Virus record (IMG/VR): IMGVR_UViG_3300044729_000094
Location: 1 to 31,566 of that record
DNA length: 31,566 bases
Strand: one strand, 5' to 3'
Source of the DNA: a virus
Shown here: one piece after another, positions 1 through 6,541 of the stretch
How the letters are laid out: every line of letters starts with the position of its first letter
Numbering within the stretch: position 1 is the first letter of the stretch
Position numbers and translations under genes: made by a program
Notes under the pieces: model-generated
What the model was told of the DNA's origin: nothing
Databases searched by the model: none
Seen by the model: only the letters and a program-made list of their open reading frames with translations

Positions 1-166
1 CTTGATGCAGAGCCTGTAAAGACTCATGCAAATAAGCGGTGTCATAACCGTAAGTCATGGGAATTGTTAAAACTAAATCCCCATTAACTTTAATTTGAGC
101 GGACCAGTAACTATTGCCACCCGATTTATCAAACCACTCACGGGCTTCAATAAATACGCTTTTCAT
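1..166 (-). CDS. Hypothetical protein, C-terminus cut by window edge
   Basis: An open frame begins with ATG at 166 and runs off the left edge after 55 codons, so the C-terminus is missing. The visible protein starts MKSVFIEAREWFDK and continues with Trp/Tyr-rich beta-like sequence. Its ATG overlaps the TAA of the preceding gene as TAATG, the coupling used repeatedly in this genome, which supports the start. No domain is recognised and no function is proposed. Confidence 0.6.
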   Translation of the reverse strand, partial: MKSVFIEAREWFDKSGGNSYWSAQIKVNGDLVLTIPMTYGYDTAYLHESLQALHQ

Positions 167-609
167 TATTTGTACGCCTCCATCATGCTTAACATATTTC
201 TAGCGTGACCCATTAATTGTTTAACATTAGATTGCTCTAATTGTGTAACAGCAACTGCACCTATCATGTTTGAAAGTGTAGTTCTGTGGGTAAGTTCTTT
301 TTTAGTTACAGATCCAATTGCACCATTACGCAAAACTGCTTTGTAATTTATTCTGTAATAATGCGATACGCCTGGTTCTGTGTATTCAGAGCCGCAATTA
401 ATTTCCGTGCTAATTGTAAGTCTAATTGCGTACACATCATATTCATCAGTTCCATAATAACCGTAATTGGTTACACATGGAAAATCATTAAATAAAATTG
501 ATGTGGTGATTGTCAATTTATTATCAGTTGTAGATGTTACTTCGCTAATAGCATCTGCAACCTTTGCTCTTGCATGTGCTTTAACTATTAGTTCTTGTGT
601 TGCTGTCAT
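166..609 (-). CDS. Hypothetical protein, 147 aa
   Basis: This is a soluble protein of 147 residues with no recognised family. The N-terminal third looks helical (MTATQELIVKAHARAK), the middle is beta-rich with many Thr and Tyr, and the C-terminus is helical and Met-rich. The ATG at 609 follows a GGAAGG ribosome-binding sequence. It is the first gene after a structured 99-base gap holding two nested inverted repeats (631-653 and 657-701), so it may be separately regulated. Its stop is coupled to the next gene through TAATG. Function unknown. Confidence 0.7.
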   Translation of the reverse strand: MTATQELIVKAHARAKVADAISEVTSTTDNKLTITTSILFNDFPCVTNYGYYGTDEYDVYAIRLTISTEINCGSEYTEPGVSHYYRINYKAVLRNGAIGSVTKKELTHRTTLSNMIGAVAVTQLEQSNVKQLMGHARNMLSMMEAYK

Positions 610-630
610 ACGGTTTGCCTTCCGTTAATA

Positions 631-653
631 AGTAGTACCACGGTGGTACTACT
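631..653. promoter_or_regulatory. Perfect 11-bp inverted repeat, possible operator
   Basis: AGTAGTACCAC at 631-641 and its exact reverse complement at 643-653 flank a single central base. It lies 21-43 bases upstream of the ATG at 609, just before the GGAAGG ribosome-binding site. As DNA it resembles a dimeric repressor operator; as RNA it can form a stem. No U-run follows, so a terminator is less likely. Confidence 0.55.
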
Positions 654-656
654 AGC

Positions 657-701
657 GCCCGCCGCAGAGATCGCATCTGCGCTTGCCCACTAAGGGCGGG
701 C
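657..701. promoter_or_regulatory. Nested GC-rich inverted repeats
   Basis: GCCCGCC at 657-663 pairs with GGCGGGC at 695-701. Between them GCAGA at 664-668 pairs with TCTGC at 676-680. The element fills the gap after the gene ending at 709 and is far more GC-rich than its surroundings. It could be a terminator-like or leader structure, but there is no clear U-run in either direction, so its role is open. Confidence 0.45.
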
Positions 702-708
702 CTCCGCA

Positions 709-1545
709 TTAATCGCGGCGCTTTGCTAATTTCTTAGTAAGAATTTCGTTTTGTGTTTCTACTGTAATTTTATTCTTGCCAGCAAGTGCTTCAACAATTT
801 GAGTATTAATTGTTACTAACTCATTAATTCTTTCAGCGTTGGTGCTACCTGCGTTGATCCAATATGCGTTGTTTAACCATTCTGAAACTGCTGTGCGTTC
901 TGTATTAATTGCTGTGCGCTTAGTGCAAGCAACCATTACTGACTCACCATTAACTCTTTCCCATTTAGTAGATGGATAAACAATTACAAGTGGTTCACCT
1001 GATGCAGTTGGAGCAGATGCTTTTGCTTTTGCAATCTTTGCCTCACGCTTTGCATCACGCTCTGCTTTGGCTTGTGCTTTTGCAATTTTGTCAGCAGTAA
1101 CAATTACAGATGGGCGGTTAAGAACATCTGCTGGTGCTGATGGGTAACAAACTGTGCAAGCAGTTTCGCCAGCATCAGAAACAATTGTTGCTTCATCATC
1201 ATTGCTGTATTGAACTAACCAGGTGTAGCGAGTTGAATCAAAACATGTATTGCAGTTCATTGATGAATGAACATGTCCATTTGAATTGATTACAAGAAAA
1301 GCGCGTGTCCAAGGATCTTGTTTGTAAATGTTCATAAGATCATTGCGGCGTGATACAAGTGGTTTTTTTTCTGTTTCTAATTGTGCAATGCGCTCAACTA
1401 AAAGATTTGTATTTTTGTTATATTTTTCAGCAAACTTAATTGAATCTTGTAGGTCAGCAATTTTGTTATTGATTGACCAAATAATGTTATACAGATCTGC
1501 AAGTTCTGTATCTACTGCTACTGCGAACTCTTTTGTAACTGACAT
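709..1545 (-). CDS. Actinophage-type hypothetical with two CxxC motifs, 278 aa
   Basis: The product of 278 residues begins MSVTKEFAVAVDTEL; the start at 1545 is chosen because AAAGGAGAAGG precedes it. The first third is coiled-coil-like. The centre has a conserved-looking core: an INSNGHVHSS segment, then CNTC, a TRYTWL segment and CTVCYPSAP, suggesting a four-cysteine metal site. A basic KAKAERDAKREAKIAKAKA-like helix follows. I recall similar 'GHxHSS...CxxC...CxxCfPsAP' proteins as common uncharacterised proteins of actinobacteria and their phages, from memory and not searched. It is expressed from a hairpin leader (1563-1577). Function unknown. Confidence 0.8.
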   Translation of the reverse strand: MSVTKEFAVAVDTELADLYNIIWSINNKIADLQDSIKFAEKYNKNTNLLVERIAQLETEKKPLVSRRNDLMNIYKQDPWTRAFLVINSNGHVHSSMNCNTCFDSTRYTWLVQYSNDDEATIVSDAGETACTVCYPSAPADVLNRPSVIVTADKIAKAQAKAERDAKREAKIAKAKASAPTASGEPLVIVYPSTKWERVNGESVMVACTKRTAINTERTAVSEWLNNAYWINAGSTNAERINELVTINTQIVEALAGKNKITVETQNEILTKKLAKRRD

Positions 1546-1562
1546 TTTGCCTTCTCCTTTGT

Positions 1563-1577
1563 GGGGATCTTTTCCCC
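1563..1577 (-). promoter_or_regulatory. Leader hairpin upstream of the gene at 1545
   Basis: On the minus strand GGGGA pairs with TCCCC across a 5-base loop. The hairpin sits directly before the AAAGGAGAAGGC ribosome-binding region and begins 10 bases after a -10-like TACGCT. The same layout recurs at 2911-2925 and 7135-7148. Confidence 0.55.
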
Positions 1578-1586
1578 TATGGCCTA

Positions 1587-1592
1587 AGCGTA
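1587..1592 (-). promoter_or_regulatory. Candidate -10 box (TACGCT)
   Basis: TACGCT on the minus strand fits the TAnnnT pattern of actinobacterial sigma-A -10 boxes and is placed so that transcription would begin just before the 1563-1577 hairpin. No good -35 is visible: a TTGCAC lies too far upstream (20 bases). The call rests mainly on position. Confidence 0.3.
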
Positions 1593-1630
1593 CCACACAT
1601 TTAGGAAAGATTGTGCAACTTCTTATAGGA

Positions 1631-1822
1631 CTATTTTTGGGATAAACACCTGCGGCAGATCAGGGGGTGGACCTGAGCCTGGTCAGGCTGGACATGTATA
1701 GGGGCTGTGGAGCGGTCTAGGACCACCATAGGAGCGCAAGTAGCCGTTCCCAGGATCTTGCACCCTGTGTGCCACTTGCCTGCCCCGCTAGAGGCTGGAT
1801 AAAAGATTTTATAGGTTCTCAT
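1631..1822 (-). CDS. Small GC-rich hypothetical protein, 63 aa
   Basis: The product begins MRTYKIFYPASSGAGKWHTG and ends with a CRRC motif. With Cys residues near HTGC and ATC, it may bind a metal. The ATG overlaps the TAA of the 27-aa gene upstream as TAATG. The coding DNA is markedly more GC-rich than its neighbours and contains a 14-base palindrome at 1676-1689, so it may be a recent acquisition from a GC-richer actinobacterial source. No function is recognised. Confidence 0.6.
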   Translation of the reverse strand: MRTYKIFYPASSGAGKWHTGCKILGTATCAPMVVLDRSTAPIHVQPDQAQVHPLICRRCLSQK

Positions 1823-1905
1823 TATTTGGACTCCTGGGTTAGTTCAATCAGCCTTTGGGCCAGGTCAGCCAATTCTTGTAAAGATGGCAATAGTTCTTCA
1901 GACAT
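1822..1905 (-). CDS. Tiny acidic protein, 27 aa
   Basis: An open frame of 27 codons (MSEELLPSLQELADLAQRL...) starts at ATG 1905 inside the end of the gene upstream (8-base overlap), has a run of six Gs about ten bases upstream as a possible ribosome-binding site, and ends in TAATG coupling to the gene at 1822. The sequence would form one amphipathic Leu-rich helix. It exactly fills what would otherwise be a gap in a tightly coupled operon, which is the main support. Confidence 0.5.
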   Translation of the reverse strand: MSEELLPSLQELADLAQRLIELTQESK

Positions 1906-2113
1906 TTACAGTTGCCCCCCAAATTTCTTTAACTGGAATAGGGTTATCCCAATAAAAGATTTGATGGAAAATTGTAATTTTTTTATTGTCACAAATATGT
2001 TTACGGCCAGCATTTATTGCAGGTTGAAAATTTGAAAATAGCCTGGACTCAACACCACAACCGTTGCAATGAGATAAATAAAAATGTCTAGGCGGAGGCA
2101 AAACTTTATCCAT
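1898..2113 (-). CDS. Small Cys-containing hypothetical protein, 71 aa
   Basis: The protein begins MDKVLPPPRHFYLSHCNGCG and has a CNGC pair plus a further Cys at HICDNKK, which may make a small zinc-binding fold. AAGGAGG lies just upstream, and the ATG at 2113 overlaps the preceding TAA as TAATG. It is one of a run of small Cys-containing proteins at 1631-2298. Function unknown. Confidence 0.65.
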   Translation of the reverse strand: MDKVLPPPRHFYLSHCNGCGVESRLFSNFQPAINAGRKHICDNKKITIFHQIFYWDNPIPVKEIWGATVNV

Positions 2114-2298
2114 TATTTTGCCTCCTTGTATTTTGGAACATAATCTGCAAAACCACGCTTTGTTAAATTACTAATTGCTTTTTGATTAGCCAGTTCTTTT
2201 TCACATTCTTTATACATTTTGTGATTGGTCCATCTGTTTGTGATAACCATGCCACAGGTATCACAAACATTTTCTTGAATCCATTGTTGAGTAATCAT
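2113..2298 (-). CDS. Small zinc-finger-like protein, 61 aa
   Basis: The N-terminal half holds CDTCG followed by NH and a later Cys in KECEKE, a C-C-H-C spacing that resembles a minimal zinc finger. The C-terminal half is basic and helical. The start at 2298 overlaps the stop of the gene upstream as TAATG and the stop couples to the gene downstream. It could bind nucleic acid or protein; no specific family is recognised. Confidence 0.65.
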   Translation of the reverse strand: MITQQWIQENVCDTCGMVITNRWTNHKMYKECEKELANQKAISNLTKRGFADYVPKYKEAK

Positions 2299-2663
2299 TA
2301 TTTGGCCAACATTTCTCTATTAACAACTTGTCCTTGCCAGTAATTAACCTGTTGCTTGTTTAGCGGGCAAATAATTCCTTTGCCACAATCACAATAAACT
2401 GAATCAGGGTGAATAGTGATTACTAATTGATAATCAACTAATCCCATTTTGTTAAGTTTTGATTGAGTTACAACTACTGGGTATTGGCGAATAACTAGAT
2501 CGCGGATAAAATCATTCATTTTGATTTCATCATTAAGAACAGTTGGACCGTAACATGTGTAATCGCCATCTCTAAAAGTTTCCATAGCAACTGCACCAGT
2601 TAAAGGATTAACTGCTGTAACAATATATTTATCTGCTTCGTTGAATTTAGGTAGTGAATTCAT
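2298..2663 (-). CDS. Hypothetical protein, 121 aa, C-terminal Cys cluster
   Basis: The protein of 121 residues begins MNSLPKFNEADKYIVTAVNP. It is mainly beta-like, with a C-terminal cluster CDCGKGIICPLNK that could bind zinc. The gene begins two bases after the stop of the gene at 2666-2893 and is followed by a TAATG-coupled zinc-finger-like gene, so the run from 2893 to 1631 looks like one operon of small proteins. No function is recognised. Confidence 0.7.
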   Translation of the reverse strand: MNSLPKFNEADKYIVTAVNPLTGAVAMETFRDGDYTCYGPTVLNDEIKMNDFIRDLVIRQYPVVVTQSKLNKMGLVDYQLVITIHPDSVYCDCGKGIICPLNKQQVNYWQGQVVNREMLAK

Positions 2664-2665
2664 AA

Positions 2666-2893
2666 TTAATTACCTACCTTCTGAATTACAACAGGGCGGG
2701 AATCAATAAAGCGAATACCGTATTCACGGGCTAATTGTGTTGCTTCAACTTTGTTGTTAGCCCAAATGGTTTTGAAAGTTAATTGACGGGCTACATCTAC
2801 ATCTTGGAAAATTACATTGTATTCAAAGCGAGCGTTCATACGCTTGCCTGTAAATATTAATTGCAACTTGTCATCTGATATTACTGTGTTCAT
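2666..2893 (-). CDS. Hypothetical protein, 75 aa, first gene of a leader-controlled unit
   Basis: The 75-residue protein (MNTVISDDKLQLIFTGKRMN...) contains an alpha/beta stretch with WANNKVEATQLAREYG, a pattern seen in many small phage proteins of unknown role. The ATG at 2893 is preceded by AAAAAGGAGCAAGGC, and a perfect hairpin (2911-2925) lies directly upstream. It is probably the first gene of an early operon running to 1631. Confidence 0.7.
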   Translation of the reverse strand: MNTVISDDKLQLIFTGKRMNARFEYNVIFQDVDVARQLTFKTIWANNKVEATQLAREYGIRFIDSRPVVIQKVGN

Positions 2894-2910
2894 TTGCCTT
2901 GCTCCTTTTT

Positions 2911-2925
2911 GGGGAACTGTTCCCC
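2911..2925 (-). promoter_or_regulatory. Leader hairpin upstream of the gene at 2893
   Basis: GGGGAAC and GTTCCCC form a perfect 7-bp inverted repeat around one central base (as RNA, a slightly shorter stem with a larger loop). It abuts the AAAAAGGAGCAAGGC ribosome-binding region and starts 11 bases after a -10-like TAAGAT, so it would sit at the very 5' end of the transcript. Confidence 0.6.
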
Positions 2926-2935
2926 TACAAAAGAA

Positions 2936-2941
2936 ATCTTA
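2936..2941 (-). promoter_or_regulatory. Candidate -10 box (TAAGAT)
   Basis: TAAGAT on the minus strand closely resembles TATAAT. The -35 region 17 bases upstream (TTCCAA) is weak. The position predicts a transcript starting near 2929, immediately before the 2911-2925 hairpin. Confidence 0.4.
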
Positions 2942-2982
2942 AAGCATAGGCAAGGAAATTGGAAGTATTTGTGACACTTTTT

Positions 2983-3390
2983 TTAGGATTTTTTACGCTC
3001 ATTTTCCTGGGAAAAGGGTGATTTAGGCCACATTTGCACCCAAAGCCCAGGTTCTGCTCCATATTCCTTGGTAGCCCGCAAGGTAGTTACCTGGCCGTCA
3101 TCACGGTATGCAATTGCAGTTAATCCATCTAATACCGCTCTAACTAATTTATCTAAATCAGGAGCAACAGATGGTTCTAATCTTGTAACAGTTTTTGGTT
3201 TAACAAAAGTAAAAATCATTTCAATATCTACCGCTTCAACATGCGGTTTTGCACCTGCTTGTTTTGCACTTAATGCAATTGCAGATCTCCAAGATGCTAA
3301 CGCTGATCCTTGTGAATGAATGACATGGCCGTTAATGACCTTCATTGATCCTTGCGGAATCGGTTGCCCTTGTACAGAAAAAGTTATCAC
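2983..3390 (-). CDS. rusA: RusA-family Holliday junction resolvase
   Basis: RusA proteins are small Mg-dependent endonucleases that cut Holliday junctions during phage recombination and replication. The 135-residue length is typical. The family signature is plain: the start has VQGQPIPQGSMK, and residues 77-88 read PDLDKLVRAVLD, supplying the catalytic aspartates (D78, D80, D88). YRDDGQV at 96-101 follows with its acidic pair (D97, D98), then TKEYG. The start is GTG at 3390 in a GTGA overlap with the gene upstream. It sits downstream of the initiator and Cas4-like nuclease, consistent with a recombination module. Confidence 0.9.
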   Translation of the reverse strand: MITFSVQGQPIPQGSMKVINGHVIHSQGSALASWRSAIALSAKQAGAKPHVEAVDIEMIFTFVKPKTVTRLEPSVAPDLDKLVRAVLDGLTAIAYRDDGQVTTLRATKEYGAEPGLWVQMWPKSPFSQENERKKS

Positions 3391-3575
3391 ATATAAAGTG
3401 TAACTAAGTCTGTCACAATTACAATTTGGTCTTTGCCAGTTTGATCAAAACCATATATGTCATAAGCGCCGCAATGATCAGGACCATCAACAAATTTGAC
3501 TGTCAGATCTTTATTTCTAGCAACAACATGATCACCTGGTTGTAAAACACTTGCAGAAACTGTGTGTACTTTCAT
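3387..3575 (-). CDS. Small beta-rich hypothetical protein, 62 aa
   Basis: The protein begins MKVHTVSASVLQPGDHVVARN and is predicted to be an all-beta, SH3-like barrel judging from its alternating hydrophobic pattern (LQPGDHVVARNKDLTVKFV). It lies between the replication protein and RusA and overlaps rusA by GTGA. GGAAA precedes the ATG. The 57-base gap upstream (3576-3632) shows no clear gene. Function unknown. Confidence 0.7.
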   Translation of the reverse strand: MKVHTVSASVLQPGDHVVARNKDLTVKFVDGPDHCGAYDIYGFDQTGKDQIVIVTDLVTLYM

Positions 3576-3632
3576 AACATTTCCAATCTGTAATGATTAC
3601 ATTAATAGTAACAGTTACGGATAATGTTTGCT

Positions 3633-4427
3633 CTATTTTGTAGCAATCTTTTTGACAAGATCCCGTAATTCTTGTGGTGGTGGAACGGATCTCTGTCTTT
3701 GTAATTCTTGTTCCTTCTGCCAATCCAAAAATTCTTGGCGTTCGCGTTCTGTTTTTTGTTTGCTGAGTTGTAATTCTTTTTCCCTCTTTTCTTCAGGAGA
3801 TACATTACGCATTGGCAAAGCGTCATCAAGCCATCTGTGAGCGTTTAACCAGGTTGCAGGGTGTGCTGTGTATGTTGGTGATCTATTAGGGTCTAATAAG
3901 TACCTTGTAGCCCCTTCAATCACTATCTGAGGATCTGTTGTTTGAATTACTTTTACCCATGACTTTAAAGCCGCTTGCTTAGCAACTTTGCGTGGATAGA
4001 TTTTCCAAAATTCTTCAAACAACTCTGATGGTTTAATTGATGTTTCAGTAGGGTGGTTCATAGGGCGTGATTGTCCACCCGTAACCGCCGTCAATGTCAC
4101 CCCGTTAGCGTCATTGCTACGCCCCGTCACAATGTCAGCCCGTAATTTATTAATATTAATCTGATAAAGATGTGGTCTGCGGTCCTCTCTGCAATTTGCA
4201 GAACCTCCAGCGCCTTTAAACATTCTAATGAATCCCCGCTCAACTAGATTGTTTACAGCACGCTGGACAGTTCTGATGCTGATAGATGCTTTGGAGGCAA
4301 TCGTGGCCTGTGACGGATATGACTGCGTTCCTTCATCATTTGCATGATCAGCAATTACCAACAGCACCATCTTCTCCACTGTTGGCAAACTTGTTCTCCA
4401 AACATCTGACATTAATCTGATGCTCAT
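3633..4427 (-). CDS. Replication initiator / helicase-loader-like protein with winged HTH
   Basis: Residues about 10-75 form a winged helix-turn-helix: WRTSLPTVEKMVLLVIADHA is followed by SYPSQATIASKASISIRTVQRAVNNLVERG, as in phage replication organiser proteins. A linker follows, then a second domain (ELFEEFWKIYPRKVAKQAALKSW ... YTAHPATWLNAHRWLDD) that often accompanies such HTH domains in phage and plasmid DnaD/DnaT-like proteins. The tail is a charged Gln/Glu coiled coil. It probably binds origin DNA and recruits the helicase. The start at 4427 makes a 4-base ATGA overlap with whiB and has GAGG seven bases upstream. No origin repeats were found. Confidence 0.75.
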   Translation of the reverse strand: MSIRLMSDVWRTSLPTVEKMVLLVIADHANDEGTQSYPSQATIASKASISIRTVQRAVNNLVERGFIRMFKGAGGSANCREDRRPHLYQININKLRADIVTGRSNDANGVTLTAVTGGQSRPMNHPTETSIKPSELFEEFWKIYPRKVAKQAALKSWVKVIQTTDPQIVIEGATRYLLDPNRSPTYTAHPATWLNAHRWLDDALPMRNVSPEEKREKELQLSKQKTERERQEFLDWQKEQELQRQRSVPPPQELRDLVKKIATK

Positions 4428-4750
4428 AAACATTCCTCAATTTGATCCAAACTAATTCCTAATTTTTCAAAAGAATCAATAGCCCTATTTATTTGATTTG
4501 GGTACTTGCTAGGAAATCTGATGCCCACTCTTTCAATGCTAGTCATTCCGCCCCACACTCCGTAATTTTCATTCTCCATGGCGTAAGTTAGACAATCTTT
4601 CCAAATAGGGCAAGCCGCGCAAACACTGCGTAATGCGTTGATGTTTTCATACGCCAACACGCTCCGTTCTTCTTCTACGCGGTAAAAAAGATCAGTGTAA
4701 ATTTCTTTACAACCTGCTTTTTCCCAATCTACTTGACTGTACTTGGGCAA
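4424..4750 (-). CDS. WhiB-family Fe-S transcriptional regulator
   Basis: WhiB-like proteins are actinobacteria-specific regulators that bind a [4Fe-4S] cluster and the sigma-A region 4. The product carries the four expected cysteines (C14, C44, C47, C53; CxxC within VCAACPIWKDC) and the diagnostic GVWGG turn (residues 64-68), then a short basic C-terminal part. The start is taken as TTG at 4750 because GGGGGAGAT lies just upstream and the product then has a usual WhiB length of 108 residues. An ATG at 4795 would add 15 residues without a better site. It overlaps the Cas4-like gene. Phage WhiBs can redirect or block host WhiB function (known for mycobacteriophage TM4). Confidence 0.88.
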   Translation of the reverse strand: MPKYSQVDWEKAGCKEIYTDLFYRVEEERSVLAYENINALRSVCAACPIWKDCLTYAMENENYGVWGGMTSIERVGIRFPSKYPNQINRAIDSFEKLGISLDQIEECL

Positions 4751-5397
4751 CCTATCTCCCCCGTTGGATCGTAATATGGACAATAAGATGCACAAAATGC
4801 AATTGGTTTTTCAGGTTCAGGTGCAGTTTTATTTTGCGCCACAATATCTTTTATTTCTTGTAACCAATCTAATGCGTCTAATGCAATTGCGGGGTTATAT
4901 GGTTCTTTGTGTACCAAGATGTCCTTCATGCCGCCATCACGGGGAATACCGACTAGGGCAACATCTTTTACTTCATAACCATTGTTTGCTAAAAGCCAAC
5001 CGTAAAGTTGGATTTGCCAGCGTTGTTGTTGATTGCCAAAGTATCTAGCGCCTTTTTTTGTAGTTGTTTTCCAATCTACAACCAGCCCTTGATCTTTGAT
5101 AAATAAATCACAATGACCTTTTAGCCCTTCGTGACTTACCTCTAATTCAATTAAATAGTTATCACCAAATGGATCTAGGCGCTGTATTGATTTTTCTACA
5201 CCGCTATGAATAAAAGTACCCAAGATTGCGGCAAGAGTTTCAGTCTGATTTGTTTTTTCTGTTTGTTTTAAATCATGCCAAACTCTGCGCCTACAACCGC
5301 CAGCACTTGATGGACCTATCTCTATTTGTTTAGATCTAGCCCTGGATTGATCGTGGCCAACTAATGATTTAGTTAGCAGATCCTGCAAATCAATCAC
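4729..5397 (-). CDS. Cas4/RecB-like PD-(D/E)XK nuclease with putative Fe-S cluster
   Basis: The 222-residue protein has the order of motifs of Cas4/RecB-like exonucleases: SSAGGCRRRVW (C35), H65 in TFIHSGVEK, GHCDLFI with D97, VVDWKTTTKK with D108 and K110, and QIQLYGWLL with Q130 and Y132. The C-terminus adds C202, C206 and C217, which with C35 match the four-cysteine arrangement that holds a [4Fe-4S] cluster in Cas4 and AddB. The likely activity is single-strand DNA exonuclease, feeding the annealing and RusA recombination steps. The GTG start at 5397 is in a GTGA overlap. There is no CRISPR array here, so it acts as a phage recombination nuclease rather than in adaptation. Confidence 0.88.
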   Translation of the reverse strand: MIDLQDLLTKSLVGHDQSRARSKQIEIGPSSAGGCRRRVWHDLKQTEKTNQTETLAAILGTFIHSGVEKSIQRLDPFGDNYLIELEVSHEGLKGHCDLFIKDQGLVVDWKTTTKKGARYFGNQQQRWQIQLYGWLLANNGYEVKDVALVGIPRDGGMKDILVHKEPYNPAIALDALDWLQEIKDIVAQNKTAPEPEKPIAFCASYCPYYDPTGEIGCPSTVK

Positions 5398-5600
5398 AGT
5401 TTGTCCTCATTCCATTGTTCTTCACCAAAAATTGCGCGGGTATCTAAAACCATTTTGTCCATATCGGTTTGCACTGACTCCATTAAAACTTCTGCCTCTT
5501 TTAATGTTTTCTGTGCCTGCATTAAATGGAAAAACATGCGTGCGTAATGAAACCAATAACCAAAAAACAAACCAAAGCACAAAAAAATTATTGATCTCAT
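5394..5600 (-). CDS. Small single-pass membrane protein, 68 aa
   Basis: The N-terminal segment IIFLCFGLFFGYWFHYARMFF is hydrophobic and aromatic and would span the membrane. The remainder is a soluble acidic coiled-coil-like tail (AQKTLKEAEVLMESVQTDMDK). The gene is embedded between a coiled-coil protein and the Cas4-like nuclease with ATGA and GTGA overlaps. It may anchor or modify a host membrane process; no family is recognised. Confidence 0.65.
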   Translation of the reverse strand: MRSIIFLCFGLFFGYWFHYARMFFHLMQAQKTLKEAEVLMESVQTDMDKMVLDTRAIFGEEQWNEDKL

Positions 5601-5965
5601 GTTAAATCCATACTGGTGCGGACTGAAGTTCCAACAGATCTTGCAATCTCTACCTGAGTTTTGAGCCGTATCGTATTAGCACGGGCCGCTTTTACCAAAG
5701 CCTCCACTGTTCCCATACGCTCATGTAATTCAGCATTTTCAATCAATGCTAAATCTTCACGCTCTCCTACTGTGTAATTTTTCCCACTAGGTGATGATTT
5801 TTGAGAAAGAGTTATGCGGCTACGGGCTACGGCTAATTCATATTTGGATTTAGTTTGGTGATAATCCAATTCCAAATCAATCATGTTTTGATGCGCTTGA
5901 TCTATCTCTTTAGATAGTTCCCGTAAACGCTTTTCAATCATTGCGGGTGTAATTATTTCATTCAT
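5597..5965 (-). CDS. Coiled-coil hypothetical protein, 122 aa
   Basis: The start at ATG 5965 has AAGGAGAG upstream and overlaps the stop of the previous gene. The protein MNEIITPAMIEKRLRELSKEIDQ is almost entirely helical with heptad-like spacing, two long helices being separated by a SSPSGKNYTVGERED loop near residue 65. Its position beside a recombination nuclease suggests a structural or accessory role in DNA metabolism, but no family is recognised. Confidence 0.7.
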   Translation of the reverse strand: MNEIITPAMIEKRLRELSKEIDQAHQNMIDLELDYHQTKSKYELAVARSRITLSQKSSPSGKNYTVGEREDLALIENAELHERMGTVEALVKAARANTIRLKTQVEIARSVGTSVRTSMDLT

Positions 5966-6230
5966 CAGCAGGCTCTCCTTGTGGTTCAGGATCTTGTACA
6001 ACTTGTAGTCCTGCATTTTTATGTTTTTCTTGCAACGCAATAACTTTGCCCGCATCTGAAGAAAGATTAAAAGGATCAGGAATAAATTGAAATCCCATTT
6101 CCTCCATAGCCTCAGCAAGAACTTCAGGGAAAATGTCTAGGGCTGATGCAACTGCTCTTATGCCCAAGATGTTTTGATGCACGGCTACTACAAAGCCCGC
6201 ATCAGGTCTAAATTTCTTTTGCTTATCACT
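5958..6230 (-). CDS. Hypothetical protein, 90 aa
   Basis: ATG at 6230 follows AGAGGAAGG at normal spacing and lies inside the stop of the gene upstream. The product begins MSDKQKKFRPDAGFVVAVHQN. The central segment (LGIRAVASALDIFPEVLAEAMEEMGF) looks like a helix-turn-helix, so a small DNA-binding protein is possible. The C-terminus is acidic and Pro-rich. Function uncertain. Confidence 0.65.
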   Translation of the reverse strand, partial: SDKQKKFRPDAGFVVAVHQNILGIRAVASALDIFPEVLAEAMEEMGFQFIPDPFNLSSDAGKVIALQEKHKNAGLQVVQDPEPQGEPADE

Positions 6231-6541
6231 CATAACAACATACCTTCCTCTGCTGATCGCCAAACAATGCAATCATTTCCATGTTGATTTTTTCTTGTTG
6301 TTCCTGTGTCCAAAATAAAACCGTCTTTTAACAGGCTTATCCTGGTAGGTCTGATGGTGTTGCCATCTATGTTTAGTGTTAGTTCCATTTCTTGATCAGT
6401 TGCTCCGCGCAAACCTTGGTTCAAAATGTACTCATACACTTTGCGGCGCAATGATCCTGTTTTTGGCAGAACCTTTTGAGCGGCGGCAATAGATGTGCGC
6501 TGTGCATTACGGGCTATAACTACCGTATTTTTATCAAGCAT
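6230..6541 (-). CDS. Winged-helix DNA-binding protein, 103 aa
   Basis: Residues 30-95 fit a winged helix: SLRRKVYEYILNQ (helix 1), GATDQEMELTLNIDGNTIRPTRI (helix-turn-recognition helix), and DGFILDTGTTRKNQHGNDCIVWR (wing). Proteins with a 'GaTDqEi...gNTvRPRRveL...G.i...g.tRkt..G....vW' plan are common in phages and sit near replication genes. The role, repression or replication accessory, is not fixed by sequence. The ATG overlaps the end of the preceding gene by 8 bases. Confidence 0.75.
   Translation of the reverse strand: MLDKNTVVIARNAQRTSIAAAQKVLPKTGSLRRKVYEYILNQGLRGATDQEMELTLNIDGNTIRPTRISLLKDGFILDTGTTRKNQHGNDCIVWRSAEEGMLL

Noticed and set aside
1676-1689. 14-base palindrome AGCCTG-GT-CAGGCT as a separate operator
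   Set aside because: It is inside the coding sequence of the 63-aa gene and in a GC-rich segment where such palindromes arise easily; kept only as a note.
3602-3829. Alternative minus-strand frames within the replication gene
   Set aside because: They lie in other frames of a gene with clear winged-helix and C-terminal domains and show Asn/Lys-rich random composition.
4743-5048. Plus-strand frame opposite the Cas4-like gene
   Set aside because: No ribosome-binding site; the opposite strand carries all nuclease motifs.
4729-5397. CRISPR adaptation function for the Cas4-like protein
   Set aside because: No repeats, Cas1 or Cas2 are present, and the gene is within a phage recombination unit.
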